39,075 nucleotides of DNA from JBKPRX01 sp046734795 (GCA_046734795.1 JBKPRX010000136.1:1-39075), one strand, 5' to 3'. Shown: positions 29,980 through 39,039, numbered from the stretch's first letter. Program-made: numbers and translations. The notes: a model not told the origin generated them from the sequence alone.

Positions 29980-30294
29980 TCACGGGGTGTAGTCGGTTGC
30001 GCCGAGCTGGTACGCGTCGAAGGCCGCCGCGGTCACGGTCGCGACGTCGCGCGGCCAACCGGCGGTAGCGGCGTGCTCGCTGATCGCTTGACGGGACCAA
30101 GCATCCGCACCGCCATATGTCTGCGCGAGCTCGGCGAGCGTGAACGTCTGTCCTATGCGACGCCGGAGCTCTGCGAGGACGACGTCGACCTGCGCGAGCA
30201 GACGGCGATACCGATCGCCGTCTGTCCGCGCGCTCTCGATCTGGCGAGCCGCCTCGGACCACTCCTGCCGCGCTGTCTCGAGACCCACCGCCAC
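29980..30294 (-). CDS. Conserved-looking small helical protein, 104 aa
   Basis: Soluble and helical: about residues 5-50 are charged helix, then T-F-T-L-A-E-L-A-Q-T-Y-G-G-A-D-A-W, which resembles a small helical domain, and the C-terminus is A-A-F-D-A-Y-Q-L-G. I do not recognise a family. In related actinobacterial clusters ppx usually follows DUF501; this gene occupies that place. Of the two GTG codons I chose the first (30294), 8 bases after a TAGGAT box that overlaps the DUF501 stop. Confidence 0.55.
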   Translation of the reverse strand: MAVGLETARQEWSEAARQIESARTDGDRYRRLLAQVDVVLAELRRRIGQTFTLAELAQTYGGADAWSRQAISEHAATAGWPRDVATVTAAAFDAYQLGATDYTP

Positions 30295-30302
30295 GGCGCC
30301 GG

Positions 30303-30308
30303 ATCCTA
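30303..30308 (-). promoter_or_regulatory. -10-like box TAGGAT of the 104-aa gene
   Basis: TAGGAT is followed by 8 bases and the GTG at 30294. Its TAG is also the stop codon of the DUF501 gene, so the match may be coincidence. Confidence 0.3.
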
Positions 30309-30788
30309 GTCCGCGTCCATGCAGCAGCGGCTCGGCCAGATCGGAGTCGCCTCCGCGAGGATCCGCTCGCCCAGCTCGTAGCCCGGCGCTGCGAGCGCGA
30401 ACGCTGCATGAGCATGGAGGCACTTGAGCGCGCCACGGGTCGTCCCGCCGATGCCGGAGTCGAGCGACGAATGCTGCCATCCGTCGGCGAGCGAGTGACG
30501 TAGGCGGCGTTGCTCCTCTGTCGCGTGCTCGAGGCTCGCTTGGAGCTCCGGGTCCGCAGCGACCGCGGCGCTCCAGCGTTCGACGCCGCCTGCGGCTTCG
30601 AGCCGCGAGATGGCCGCGACGAGGTGACGGCAGGTCAGCCAGTACGTCGTCGGAAACGGCGCGCCGTCGTCAGTGCGCGGAGCTTGCTCGGCGACCGCAG
30701 GAGCGCCGAACGGACAGCGAACGGCCACGCGCCGAAAAGCGCGCGGCGACCGTCCGAGCTGTCTCGCGACCACAGCGCGGTCATCCAT
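30306..30788 (-). CDS. DUF501 family protein
   Basis: 160 aa. V-A-R-Q-L-G-R-S-P-R at 7-16, R-C-P-F-G-A-P, P-F-P-T-T-Y-W-L-T-C-R-H-L-V and the C-terminal R-G-A-L-K-C-L-H-A-H-A-A-F are the DUF501 pattern. The conserved Cys and His suggest a metal or cluster site, unproven. The family is regularly placed between ftsB/divIC and ppx in actinobacteria, as with Rv1025. Its ATG lies within the last codons of the FtsB gene (8-base overlap), so translation is coupled. Confidence 0.88.
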   Translation of the reverse strand: MDDRAVVARQLGRSPRAFRRVAVRCPFGAPAVAEQAPRTDDGAPFPTTYWLTCRHLVAAISRLEAAGGVERWSAAVAADPELQASLEHATEEQRRLRHSLADGWQHSSLDSGIGGTTRGALKCLHAHAAFALAAPGYELGERILAEATPIWPSRCCMDAD

Positions 30789-31113
30789 GCCTCTTGAGGC
30801 TAGCTTGCACACGCGCACGCCAACCGGCGATGCCTTGAACGATGTACAGATGCTCGCCGGGCCTGACGAAGCTGAGCCGGCGCGCCTCTCGCTCGATCGC
30901 GGGCGTCGCACGCGAGGCCGAGAGACGTTCGTGAAGCCTTCGGTTCTCCGCTTCGAGCGAGCGAACCTCGGCGCTTCGCGACGTGAGCGTCGAGTGCATC
31001 TGCACGTACGCGCGCACCGGCCGGTAGTAGAGGAGACCGACGAACGCAAGCGCGACGACAGCCGCCCACCGCAGCGCAAGTGAGGGACGCCGGATCTTCG
31101 TCGCGCGAGGCAT
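30781..31113 (-). CDS. ftsB: FtsB/DivIC-type cell division protein
   Basis: 110 aa. A short basic cytoplasmic start, one membrane segment (about 16-33), then a coiled coil (about 40-75) and R-L-S-F-V-R-P-G-E-H-L-Y, the typical C-terminal motif of the septum formation initiator family. It forms part of the FtsQ-B-L complex outside the membrane. I preferred the ATG at 31113; a GTG three codons earlier is possible. It follows pyruvate kinase by 47 bases and overlaps DUF501. Confidence 0.88.
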   Translation of the reverse strand: MPRATKIRRPSLALRWAAVVALAFVGLLYYRPVRAYVQMHSTLTSRSAEVRSLEAENRRLHERLSASRATPAIEREARRLSFVRPGEHLYIVQGIAGWRARVQASLKRHG

Positions 31114-31160
31114 GCGTTGCACAGTTCGCGCAGCCGCCGCGCGCTCCTACCTCGAACCCG

Positions 31161-32591
31161 CTACTGGACGACGTCGACCTTGATGATGTTCGTCGACCCG
31201 GCGACGTTCACGGCCGTGCCGGCGGTGATGACGACGCGATCACCGGCGGAGACGAGCCCCGCCGAGCGCGCCGCGTCGACCGACGACTGCCAGAGGTGCT
31301 CGACGTTCTGCGTTTGCGGGATGAGCAGCGGGACGACGCCCCACTCGATCGCGAGCTGTCGAAGCGCCGTCTTCGTGTGGGTGAGTCCGACGATCGTTCG
31401 GCGTGGACGCAGACGCGCGACCGCCGACGCAGTCCTCCCGCTGTAGGTCGGCACGAGGATCGCCTGCGCGCCGAGTGCCTCCGCGATGTCGCAGGCAGCG
31501 TTCGACATCGCCTGGCCGATCGACGGCTCGTCCGAGGCTTCGGGAAGCTCGTGGCGATAGCCGATGCTCGGCTCGACGGCCGTCGCGATGCGAGCCATGT
31601 ACGCGAGGGCCTCAACCGGGTACTCACCGACGGCGGTCTCGCCCGAGAGCATCACCGCCGACGTGCCGTCGAGGATCGCGTTTGCGACGTCACTCGCTTC
31701 GGCGCGCGTCGGTTCGGGCACGTGAACCATCGATTCCAGCATCTGCGTGGCGGTGATCACGGGCTTTCGTTGCTCGAGCGAGCGGAGGATGATCCGCTTT
31801 TGCACGAGCGGCACGAGCGCGGGTCCGATCTCGACACCGAGGTCGCCGCGGGCGACCATCACCGCGTCCGATTCGGCGAGGATGTCGTCGAGAACTGCGA
31901 CGGCCTCGGACTTCTCGATCTTCGCGACGATCTTCGCGTCGGAGCCTGCCGCCTCGATCAGGGCGCGAAGGTCGCGCACGTCTGCAGCGGAGCGCACGAA
32001 CGACAGGGCGACGAACTCGGCGCCCAACTCGAGCGCGAACTCGAGGTCGTCGACGTCTTTCTTCGTCAGCGACGGGATGGGGACCGGAACGCCCGGAAGG
32101 TTCACCCCCTTGTGCGCGCTGACGGCGCCGCCGACGACGACGGTGCAGGCGGCGCGGCCTGCCTCGACGCGATCGACCCGCAGGCGTACGAGCCCGTCGT
32201 CGATCAGGACGTCGTGGCCGGGTTGCAAGACCTCTCCGATCACAGCCGGGCTGACCGGCAGCTCGCCGTCGGACGGCTGTTGCTCTCCGACAACCGTGAC
32301 TGTCTGGCCCCGTTCCAGCTCGACGGGCGCCGGAAGGTCGCCGATCCGGAGCTTCGGCCCTTGCAGGTCGGCGAGCAGCGCGAGCGGCCTGCCCGTTGCC
32401 TCCTCGACCTCACGGACGACACGCGCGCGCGCCGCGTGATCTCCATGTGTGCCGTGCGAGAGGTTGAGACGCGCGACGTCCATGCCTGCGTTGACGAGCG
32501 CGTGAACGAGTTCGGGCGTCGAAGACGCGGGACCGAGCGTCGCAACGATCTTCGTGCGGCGCATCGTCGAGTCGGTCGGCTTCGGATCCAT
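31161..32591 (-). CDS. pyk: Pyruvate kinase
   Basis: 476 aa, the usual length without an extra C-terminal domain. R-T-K-I-V-A-T-L-G-P-A-S at 12-23, L-N-L-S-H-G, G-P-K-L-R-I-G, the catalytic-loop V-A-K-I-E-K-S-E-A, V-M-V-A-R-G-D-L-G-V-E-I-G and M-L-S-G-E-T-A are all present. It converts phosphoenolpyruvate and ADP to pyruvate and ATP, the reaction after enolase, whose gene lies 34 bases upstream. The start at 32591 follows TACCGT by 7 bases; an internal ATG at 32564 is the alternative. Confidence 0.96.
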   Translation of the reverse strand: MDPKPTDSTMRRTKIVATLGPASSTPELVHALVNAGMDVARLNLSHGTHGDHAARARVVREVEEATGRPLALLADLQGPKLRIGDLPAPVELERGQTVTVVGEQQPSDGELPVSPAVIGEVLQPGHDVLIDDGLVRLRVDRVEAGRAACTVVVGGAVSAHKGVNLPGVPVPIPSLTKKDVDDLEFALELGAEFVALSFVRSAADVRDLRALIEAAGSDAKIVAKIEKSEAVAVLDDILAESDAVMVARGDLGVEIGPALVPLVQKRIILRSLEQRKPVITATQMLESMVHVPEPTRAEASDVANAILDGTSAVMLSGETAVGEYPVEALAYMARIATAVEPSIGYRHELPEASDEPSIGQAMSNAACDIAEALGAQAILVPTYSGRTASAVARLRPRRTIVGLTHTKTALRQLAIEWGVVPLLIPQTQNVEHLWQSSVDAARSAGLVSAGDRVVITAGTAVNVAGSTNIIKVDVVQ

Positions 32592-32598
32592 CGGCTCT

Positions 32599-32604
32599 AC
32601 GGTA
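32599..32604 (-). promoter_or_regulatory. -10-like box TACCGT of pyk
   Basis: TACCGT is followed by 7 bases and the ATG at 32591, in the 34-base gap after eno. pyk may therefore be read from its own leaderless start as well as from the operon. Confidence 0.4.
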
Positions 32605-32625
32605 TCCCTGCGGTCGGCGTCATCG

Positions 32626-33900
32626 TCAGCGCCGCGCGCGCGGGAAGGCATCCCAGCCGGGATAGACGGCGCGAGCGCCGAGCTCTTCCTCGATGCGCAG
32701 GAGCTGGTTGTACTTCGCGACTCTGTCGCTCCGAGCCGGCGCGCCTGTCTTGATCTGCCCCGCGCTCGTCGCGACTGCGAGGTCGGCGATCGTGACGTCC
32801 TCCGTCTCGCCCGAGCGGTGCGACATCACGGACGCGTAGCCGTGCTCTGCGCCGAGGCGAATCGCCTCGAGTGTCTCGGTCAACGTGCCGATCTGGTTCA
32901 CCTTGACGAGGATCGCGTTCGCGACGCCGCTGTCGATGCCGCGCTGGAGTCGCTCGGGATTGGTCACGAACAAGTCGTCGCCGACGAGCTGCACGCGCTC
33001 GCCGACCTCGCTCGTCAGGCGCGCCCAGGCGTCCCAGTCGTCTTCCGCGAGCGCGTCCTCGATCGAGACGATCGGGTAGCGCGAGACAAGGCTTTCCCAG
33101 AACGCGGGCATCTCGTCCGACGAATGCTCCCGGCCTTCGAAGCGGTAGAAGCCGTCGCTGAACACTTCCGTCGTCGCGGGATCGAGCGCGATCGCGACCT
33201 GCTCGCGCCGGCCGGCGCGCTGCGCTGCCTCGAGGATTGCGTCGATCGCTTCTTCGCTCGAAGCCAGGTCGGGCGCGAAGCCGCCCTCGTCTCCGACAGC
33301 TGTCGACAGACCGCGCTCGTGCAACAGCGCTTTCAGCGCGTGGTAGGTCTCGGTGCCGATCTGCAGCGCCTCCGCGAACGAGGACGCGCCGACGGGAACG
33401 ACCATGAACTCCTGGAGATCGATCGCGTTGTCCGCGTGCGCGCCTCCGTTGATGACGTTCATCATCGGCACCGGCAGCGTGGCCGCGTCGTCGCCGCCGA
33501 GCTGGCGATAGAGCGACACGCCGTGCTCTGCCGCGACCGCTTTCGCCGCAGCGAGCGAGACGCCGAGGATGGCATTCGCGCCGAGCCGTCCCTTGTTCGG
33601 CGTGCCGTCGAGTGCGACGAGGCGCTCGTCGAGCGCTGCCTGGTCCGCCGCGTCGAGACCCTGGACTGCCTGTGCGATCTCGCCGTTGACGTTTCCGACG
33701 GCGGTCGTGACCGCCTTGCCGCCGTACGCGCTGCCGCCGTCACGCAGCTCGACGGCCTCCCACTGCCCTGTCGAGGCACCGGACGGAACGGCCGCACGGC
33801 CGATCGCGCCCGACTCGAGACGAAGCTCGACCTCGACGGTGGGATTGCCGCGCGAGTCGAGAACTTGCCTCGCGTGGACGGCAGCGATCGGATTACTCAA
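32626..33900 (-). CDS. eno: Enolase
   Basis: 424 aa. V-L-D-S-R-G-N-P-T-V-E near the N-terminus, G-A-S-T-G, N-V-I-N-G-G-A-H-A-D-N, G-D-E-G-G-F-A-P, the Mg ligands in S-I-E-D, L-V-K-V-N-Q-I-G-T with the catalytic Lys, and S-H-R-S-G-E-T-E-D are intact. It converts 2-phosphoglycerate to phosphoenolpyruvate in glycolysis. Start: TTG at 33900 with GGAGG 9 bases upstream; it overlaps the end of mazG by 8 bases, so it is translationally coupled. A further upstream start would add an Arg/Ser-rich stretch with no similarity. Confidence 0.96.
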   Translation of the reverse strand: MSNPIAAVHARQVLDSRGNPTVEVELRLESGAIGRAAVPSGASTGQWEAVELRDGGSAYGGKAVTTAVGNVNGEIAQAVQGLDAADQAALDERLVALDGTPNKGRLGANAILGVSLAAAKAVAAEHGVSLYRQLGGDDAATLPVPMMNVINGGAHADNAIDLQEFMVVPVGASSFAEALQIGTETYHALKALLHERGLSTAVGDEGGFAPDLASSEEAIDAILEAAQRAGRREQVAIALDPATTEVFSDGFYRFEGREHSSDEMPAFWESLVSRYPIVSIEDALAEDDWDAWARLTSEVGERVQLVGDDLFVTNPERLQRGIDSGVANAILVKVNQIGTLTETLEAIRLGAEHGYASVMSHRSGETEDVTIADLAVATSAGQIKTGAPARSDRVAKYNQLLRIEEELGARAVYPGWDAFPRARR

Positions 33901-34699
33901 AGCGGAATTCCTCCTTGGCCTGGTCGAAGTAGCGATCTTGCTCGTCGAGGTCGAGGGCGGACCACTCCTGCCCCTGCGCCGCGGCGAGCTCCTCGGCGCG
34001 TTCGACGCGCGCGACAAAGCGATCGGTTGCAGTGCGGAGCGCGAGCTCGGGGTCTACGTTGACGCGCCGCGCGACGTTGACGGCCGCGAACAGCACGTCA
34101 CCGAGCTCCTCGAAGACGTGCGCGTCGGGTTCGACTTCGGGCGGCGGCTCGCCACCCGCATCGGCGACGGCCTCCGTGAGCTCGCGAATCTCGTCGTCGA
34201 GATCGCCGAGCGCTCCGTCGAGATCCGGATACTCGAAGCCGACGGCGCGCGCACGCCGCTGGACCTTGCGCGCGTAGAGAAGCGCAGGAAGCGTCGGCGG
34301 CACGTGATGGAAGATCCCCTCGCGCTCCTCCTGCTCGACCTTCAGACGCTCCCAGTTGTCGCGCACGCGCGACGCGGTTTTCGCCTCGACGTCGCCGAAG
34401 ACATGCGGATGGCGGCGCACGAGCTTCGCGTGGATGAGCCGCGCTACCTCTGCGAGGTCACCGGCACCACGCTCCTCGAGCAACAGCGAGAGGAAGAACG
34501 TCTGGAAGAGCAGATCGCCGAGCTCATCGAGCAGCTTCGCGTCATCGCCGTTCACCGCAGCATCCGCGACCTCGTAGGCCTCCTCGACCGTGTGCGGCAC
34601 GATCGTGCGCGTCGTCTGCTCTCGATCCCAGGGACAGTCGGTCCGCAGGCGTTTCGTCAGCTCTTGCAGCTCCAGCAGCGCGTCGGCAAGCTCGGTCAT
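33893..34699 (-). CDS. mazG: MazG nucleoside triphosphate pyrophosphohydrolase
   Basis: 268 aa, two tandem MazG modules. The first has C-P-W-D-R-E-Q-T at 22-29, V-E-E-A-Y-E-V-A-D-A and D-E-L-G-D-L-L-F-Q (E-x-x-E-to-E-x-x-D metal site). The second has D-E-I-R-E-L-T-E-A and E-E-L-G-D-V-L-F-A. It hydrolyses NTPs, including non-canonical ones, to NMP and pyrophosphate. It lies between the lipoprotein foldase and eno, a common actinobacterial arrangement, and its end overlaps the eno start. Confidence 0.95.
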   Translation of the reverse strand: MTELADALLELQELTKRLRTDCPWDREQTTRTIVPHTVEEAYEVADAAVNGDDAKLLDELGDLLFQTFFLSLLLEERGAGDLAEVARLIHAKLVRRHPHVFGDVEAKTASRVRDNWERLKVEQEEREGIFHHVPPTLPALLYARKVQRRARAVGFEYPDLDGALGDLDDEIRELTEAVADAGGEPPPEVEPDAHVFEELGDVLFAAVNVARRVNVDPELALRTATDRFVARVERAEELAAAQGQEWSALDLDEQDRYFDQAKEEFRFE

Positions 34700-34727
34700 C
34701 CGAGCGTGACCGTATCCAAGCGGCGCG

Positions 34728-35744
34728 CTACGGCGCTGTGTCTGATCCGACCGAGACCGACGACGTGAACGCGGCGCACGGATCGGTGCGCGGCGCGTAG
34801 CCGGCCTGATAGGCGATCTTGCCCTTGCAGAAGTCGCGCTTGGTGTTGTCGATGAACTTCCGCACCTTGTCGCTCTTCTTCGTCTGCGCGAGTTGTTCCT
34901 TGATCTGCGTCTGAACCTGGTTCAGCGGCGTCTTCTGAACCGGCGACACGGCCTGGATGATGTGCCAGCCGTACTGCGTGTGCACCGGCTTCGACAGCTC
35001 GCCGTTCTTCAGTGCGAACGCTTTTGCGTCGAACTCAGGGACAGTCTGGCCGCGCGAGATCTGGAGCTTGCCGCCCTGCGCCGCCGAGCCTGGATCCTTC
35101 GAGTACTTCTTCGCGAGCGCCGCGAAGCTCGCCCCGTTCTTCAGCTGGCTGTAGAGCTTGTTCGCAAGAGCCTTTGAGCTGACGAGGATGTGCCTGACCG
35201 TGCGCTTCGTGTACTCAGGGTGCGCCTCGTAGTACTTCTTGACGTCGTCGCTCGAGATCTGCACGTCCTTCGTCAACTTGTCGGACAGCTTCTGGCCGAG
35301 CAGCTGGTCGTGCACTGACTGCCGGTACGCCTCCTCGGTGTACCCCTGCTGCTTGAGCGCCTGCTTGAAGCGCTTCTTGTCGCCGCCGTAGGACTGCTTG
35401 ACGATCAGGTTGACACGCTTGTCGATCTCAGAGTCGTTGACCTTGACGTCGAGGTCGTCGGCCTTCTGCTGGAACTCTTGGAGCTGCACGAGGTACTGGA
35501 CCATCTGGTCGCGCAGCGAGTCGTAGTCCTGCGTCCCCTGCTTCGGGAACGGACGCCCCTGGAGCTTGTAGCTCGCGCGCACCTCCGCAATCAGCTGGGT
35601 GAGCTGCGCCTTCGTGATCTCGTTGTCGCCCACGACTGCAATCGAATCGGCCGGCACGCTGCGTGGGCCGCTCGTGCCGCCACAGCCGGCGGCGACGACC
35701 ACGAGGATCGCAGCGACGAACAGGATCGGTAGGAGACGCTTCAT
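34728..35744 (-). CDS. PrsA/SurA-like peptidyl-prolyl isomerase lipoprotein
   Basis: 338 aa. A lipoprotein signal ends in V-V-A-A-G-C (C21), so it is lipid-anchored on the outer face. A SurA N-like helical chaperone part spans about 35-165 and a parvulin (PpiC) domain about 172-270, with R-H-I-L-V-S, G-G-K-L-Q-I-S-R-G and F-A-L-K-N-G-E-L-S-K-P-V-H-T-Q-Y-G-W-H. Two late cysteines (in D-F-C-K-G and D-P-C-A-A) may form a disulfide. It assists folding of exported proteins. It lies 24 bases after mfd on the same strand. Confidence 0.92.
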   Translation of the reverse strand: MKRLLPILFVAAILVVVAAGCGGTSGPRSVPADSIAVVGDNEITKAQLTQLIAEVRASYKLQGRPFPKQGTQDYDSLRDQMVQYLVQLQEFQQKADDLDVKVNDSEIDKRVNLIVKQSYGGDKKRFKQALKQQGYTEEAYRQSVHDQLLGQKLSDKLTKDVQISSDDVKKYYEAHPEYTKRTVRHILVSSKALANKLYSQLKNGASFAALAKKYSKDPGSAAQGGKLQISRGQTVPEFDAKAFALKNGELSKPVHTQYGWHIIQAVSPVQKTPLNQVQTQIKEQLAQTKKSDKVRKFIDNTKRDFCKGKIAYQAGYAPRTDPCAAFTSSVSVGSDTAP

Positions 35745-35768
35745 GAGAGGGACTGGTCGGCGGCCGCG

Positions 35769-38700
35769 TTACGCGGCTTGGCGGGCCTCCAAAATAGCAT
35801 CGACTAAGGCGAGTGCCTGGGGGAATCCATCTTCTCCTCGCAACGCCACCTCCCTGCTCGATACGGAGTAGACCGCGGTCCGGATCCTCTCGCGGAGCTC
35901 ACGTAGCTCCTCGGACCCGAGCACGAGCTGCCCGACGGTCGACCGCCCGGCGCGGAAGACGAGGTAGTCGGCGCCGAGCCTCGCGAGCTTGATCTTCGCC
36001 TCCTGGATCGCGAACAGGTTGTCGACCGGATCAGGGATCGGGCCGAACCGGTCCTCGAGCGTCGCTGCAAGCTCGCGAAGCTCGTCCTCGGTCTCTGAAA
36101 GCGCGAGTCGCCGGTGCACATCGATCCGCAGCGCCTCGCTCGAGACGTACGTCGCAGGCACGTACGCGTCGATGCGCGCGTCAACTCGCACAGGTCGCGC
36201 AGCCACGCGCCGCTCGCCCTGGAGCTCCGCGACCGCCTCGTTCAAGAGCTCGACGTACAGCTCGAAGCCGACAGCCGCCACGTGACCCGATTGTTCCGCG
36301 CCGAGCAGCTCGCCGGCCCCTCGGATCTCGAGGTCGCGCATCGCGATCGCAAAGCCGGCGCCGAGCTCCGTGTGATCGGCGAGCGTCGCGAGCCGCGCAC
36401 GCGCCTCCGGGGTCAGCTCGCGCCCGTCGGGATAGAACAAGTACGCATACGCCGTCACGTCGCTACGGCCGACGCGCCCGCGGATTTGGTAGAGCTGACT
36501 CAGGCCGAGCGCATCGGCGCGCTCAACGACCAACGTGTTCGCCTGCGGGATGTCGAGGCCCGACTCGATGATCGTCGTCGAGACGAGCACGTCTGCGTCG
36601 CCGCGAAGGAACGCGTGCATCTTGTCTTCGAGCTCCTTCTCTCGCATCTGCCCGTGCGCAACGAGAAAACGAAGCTCCGGACAAAGCTGCTGGAGTTGTG
36701 CCGCCCGGTCCTCGATGGTCTCGACGCGGTTGTGCAAGTAGAAGCTCTGTCCGCCGCGGGCGTGCTCGCGTTCCAGCGCGAGCTTCACAAGCTCTTCGTC
36801 GTACTCGCCGACGCTCGTGCGGATCGGGCGGCGACCTTCGGGTGGCGTTTCGATCACCGAGATGTCGCGCAGGCCCGAGAGCGACATGTTCAACGTGCGC
36901 GGGATCGGCGTCGCCGAGAGCGCGAGCACGTCGACCTCGAGACGCAGGCTTCGCAGCAGCTCCTTCTGCGCCACCCCGAAGCGTTGCTCTTCGTCGAGGA
37001 TCACGAGACCGAGGTCCTTGGGGATCACGTCGCGGCTGAGGATCCGATGCGTGCCGACGAGCACTTCGACCTTGCCGTCGGCGAAGTCCGCGAGAATCGC
37101 CTTCGTCCGCTTCGGCGGCACGAACCGCGAGATCATCTCGACGCGGACCGGAAAGTCGCGGAAGCGGTCGCGGAAGGTGTTCCAGTGCTGCTCGGCGAGG
37201 ATCGTCGTCGGCGCGAGGAACAACACCTGCTTGCCGTTGACGGCGACGGCGAACGCCGCGCGAACGGCGACTTCCGTCTTGCCGAAGCCGACGTCGCCGC
37301 ACACGAGCCGGTCCGTCGGCCGCGCGGCCTCGAGATCTTCCTTCACCGCCTCGATCGCGCGCTGCTGATCCTCGGTCTCGCGGTACGGGAACGACGCCTC
37401 GAGCCGCTCGAGCCATTCGTTGCCGAGGTCGTAGGAAACTCCTGATGCGGTTTGCCGCTGCGCGTAGAGCGAGATCAGCTCGCCGGCGAGCTCGCGGACC
37501 GATTCCCGTGCGCGCGACTTGAGGAGCTGCCAAGCCTTGCCGCCGAGCTTCGAGAGGGCGGGGTCCTTCGCGTCGGCGCCGATGTAGCGGCTGACCTTTC
37601 CGAGCTGCTCGTGCGGAACGTAGAGGCGGTCGTCGCCGCGAAACGCGAGCAAGAGGTAGTCGCGCGTGACGCCGCCGACCTCCTTCGTCTCGAAGCCGAG
37701 CAGCTTGCCGACGCCGTGATCCTCGTGGACGACGTAGTCGCCGGTGCGAAGGTCCGCGAACGACTGGAGCGCGCGGCCGCCGAGCCGTCGCTCGCGCGGC
37801 GCTCGTTTCCTGAAGACTTGATGGTCGGGCAGAAGCACGAGCCCGAGCTCGCGCCAGACGAAGCCGCGCCGCGCGGGCGTAACGGCGAACATGAGCTCGG
37901 CTTCTGCGGGTAAGCCGTCAGCGTCGTCGAGCAGCCGCGCCTCGACCTTTCGCAACAGGCCTTCCGTGCGCAAAGCGTCGCCGCGGTGCGGAAACGCAAC
38001 GACGACACGCTGCCCTGCGCGCACGAACGCAGCCAGCTCGTTCTCGGCTTCGGCAAGCCCGCGCGCGGCGATTGCCGGACGCAACGCCTCGAACGCGAAC
38101 GGCTGGCCGTGCGGGAACGGATCGAGCTCGGAGGCGCCCGCGAGGTCGATCGGCGGGAGATCCGTTTCCTCCCACACGCGCCGCACGTCGTCGGGCTGCC
38201 ACACGAAGTCGGGCGCATCGTCGAGCGGGAGCACGAGATCGTCCGGCACCGGGCGGATCTCACCCTCGTCGCCGTGCCAATCGTCGACAAGATCAAGCCG
38301 GCGCTCGGAAGCCGCGTAAACGAGCGCTCGTTCGACGTTGCGAAGCGCGCGCTGCGTGAACGGCGAGAAGGCACGGATCGACTCGATCTCGTCGCCGAAG
38401 AGCTCGACGCGGATGGGCTCGCGACCTGTCGTCGGAAAGACATCGACGAGACCGCCACGAACGGCGAACTGACCGCGGTCGTCGACCCGCTCTACGCGGC
38501 CGTAGCCCGCAAGCGCGAGTCGCTCCGCGAGCTGCTCGAGTGGAGCATCGAGCCCGGGTGCGAGCTCGATCGGCGCGGGTCGATGCGGAACGGGCGGCAT
38601 CCCTTCCGCGACAGCGGCCGCCGACGCGCAGACGAGCCCGCCGCGGGCGTGCACGTCCAACGCGCGCGCGCGTTCGCCGACGAGGTGCGGCGGAGGCTCG

Positions 38701-38975
38701 AGGCCGGATTCCCAGCGAACGCCGCGGCTCGGAAGCAGAGCGACCCGGTCGTCGCCGAGGAACCATCCCGCCGCCTCGGCCGCGTCGCGAGCATCGGCGT
38801 CCTCCGGCAGGACGACGACGAGTGCACGCGCGAGCCGCTCGTAGAGCGCTGCGACGACGAGTGGAAGCGCAGACTCGGACACTCGCGCCCGTTCCGGGAG
38901 GGCCTCCGCGAACGCGACGAGGCGCTCGTGCTCCACGAGCTCTCTGACGAACGCGTGCAAAACCGGGCGGTCCAT
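35769..38975 (-). CDS. mfd: Transcription-repair coupling factor Mfd
   Basis: 1068 aa, somewhat shorter than the usual 1150. In order: a UvrB-homology N-terminal part (about 1-300), an RNA-polymerase-interacting tudor-like domain (G-D-Y-V-V-H-E-D-H-G-V-G-K-L near 415), and RecG-like helicase lobes with Walker A G-D-V-G-F-G-K-T near 560, D-E-E-Q near 660, L-S-A-T-P-I-P-R-T and Q-I-R-G-R-V-G-R-S. The C-terminal D7 domain follows. It removes RNA polymerase stalled at lesions and recruits UvrA. The ATG at 38975 has no Shine-Dalgarno. First gene of the minus-strand housekeeping block. Confidence 0.97.
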   Translation of the reverse strand: MDRPVLHAFVRELVEHERLVAFAEALPERARVSESALPLVVAALYERLARALVVVLPEDADARDAAEAAGWFLGDDRVALLPSRGVRWESGLEPPPHLVGERARALDVHARGGLVCASAAAVAEGMPPVPHRPAPIELAPGLDAPLEQLAERLALAGYGRVERVDDRGQFAVRGGLVDVFPTTGREPIRVELFGDEIESIRAFSPFTQRALRNVERALVYAASERRLDLVDDWHGDEGEIRPVPDDLVLPLDDAPDFVWQPDDVRRVWEETDLPPIDLAGASELDPFPHGQPFAFEALRPAIAARGLAEAENELAAFVRAGQRVVVAFPHRGDALRTEGLLRKVEARLLDDADGLPAEAELMFAVTPARRGFVWRELGLVLLPDHQVFRKRAPRERRLGGRALQSFADLRTGDYVVHEDHGVGKLLGFETKEVGGVTRDYLLLAFRGDDRLYVPHEQLGKVSRYIGADAKDPALSKLGGKAWQLLKSRARESVRELAGELISLYAQRQTASGVSYDLGNEWLERLEASFPYRETEDQQRAIEAVKEDLEAARPTDRLVCGDVGFGKTEVAVRAAFAVAVNGKQVLFLAPTTILAEQHWNTFRDRFRDFPVRVEMISRFVPPKRTKAILADFADGKVEVLVGTHRILSRDVIPKDLGLVILDEEQRFGVAQKELLRSLRLEVDVLALSATPIPRTLNMSLSGLRDISVIETPPEGRRPIRTSVGEYDEELVKLALEREHARGGQSFYLHNRVETIEDRAAQLQQLCPELRFLVAHGQMREKELEDKMHAFLRGDADVLVSTTIIESGLDIPQANTLVVERADALGLSQLYQIRGRVGRSDVTAYAYLFYPDGRELTPEARARLATLADHTELGAGFAIAMRDLEIRGAGELLGAEQSGHVAAVGFELYVELLNEAVAELQGERRVAARPVRVDARIDAYVPATYVSSEALRIDVHRRLALSETEDELRELAATLEDRFGPIPDPVDNLFAIQEAKIKLARLGADYLVFRAGRSTVGQLVLGSEELRELRERIRTAVYSVSSREVALRGEDGFPQALALVDAILEARQAA

Positions 38976-39039
38976 GACGAAAGGCGGAACGGGGCGGTTC
39001 CGCGGCCGTTCATCGTAGATGCCGTCAGCAAGGCCGAAG

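Noticed and set aside
32554..34062. 502-residue plus-strand frame opposite eno
   Set aside because: Antisense to conserved enolase codons; no plausible protein features.
36114..37445. 443-residue plus-strand frame opposite mfd
   Set aside because: Shadow frame; mfd motifs are intact on the minus strand.
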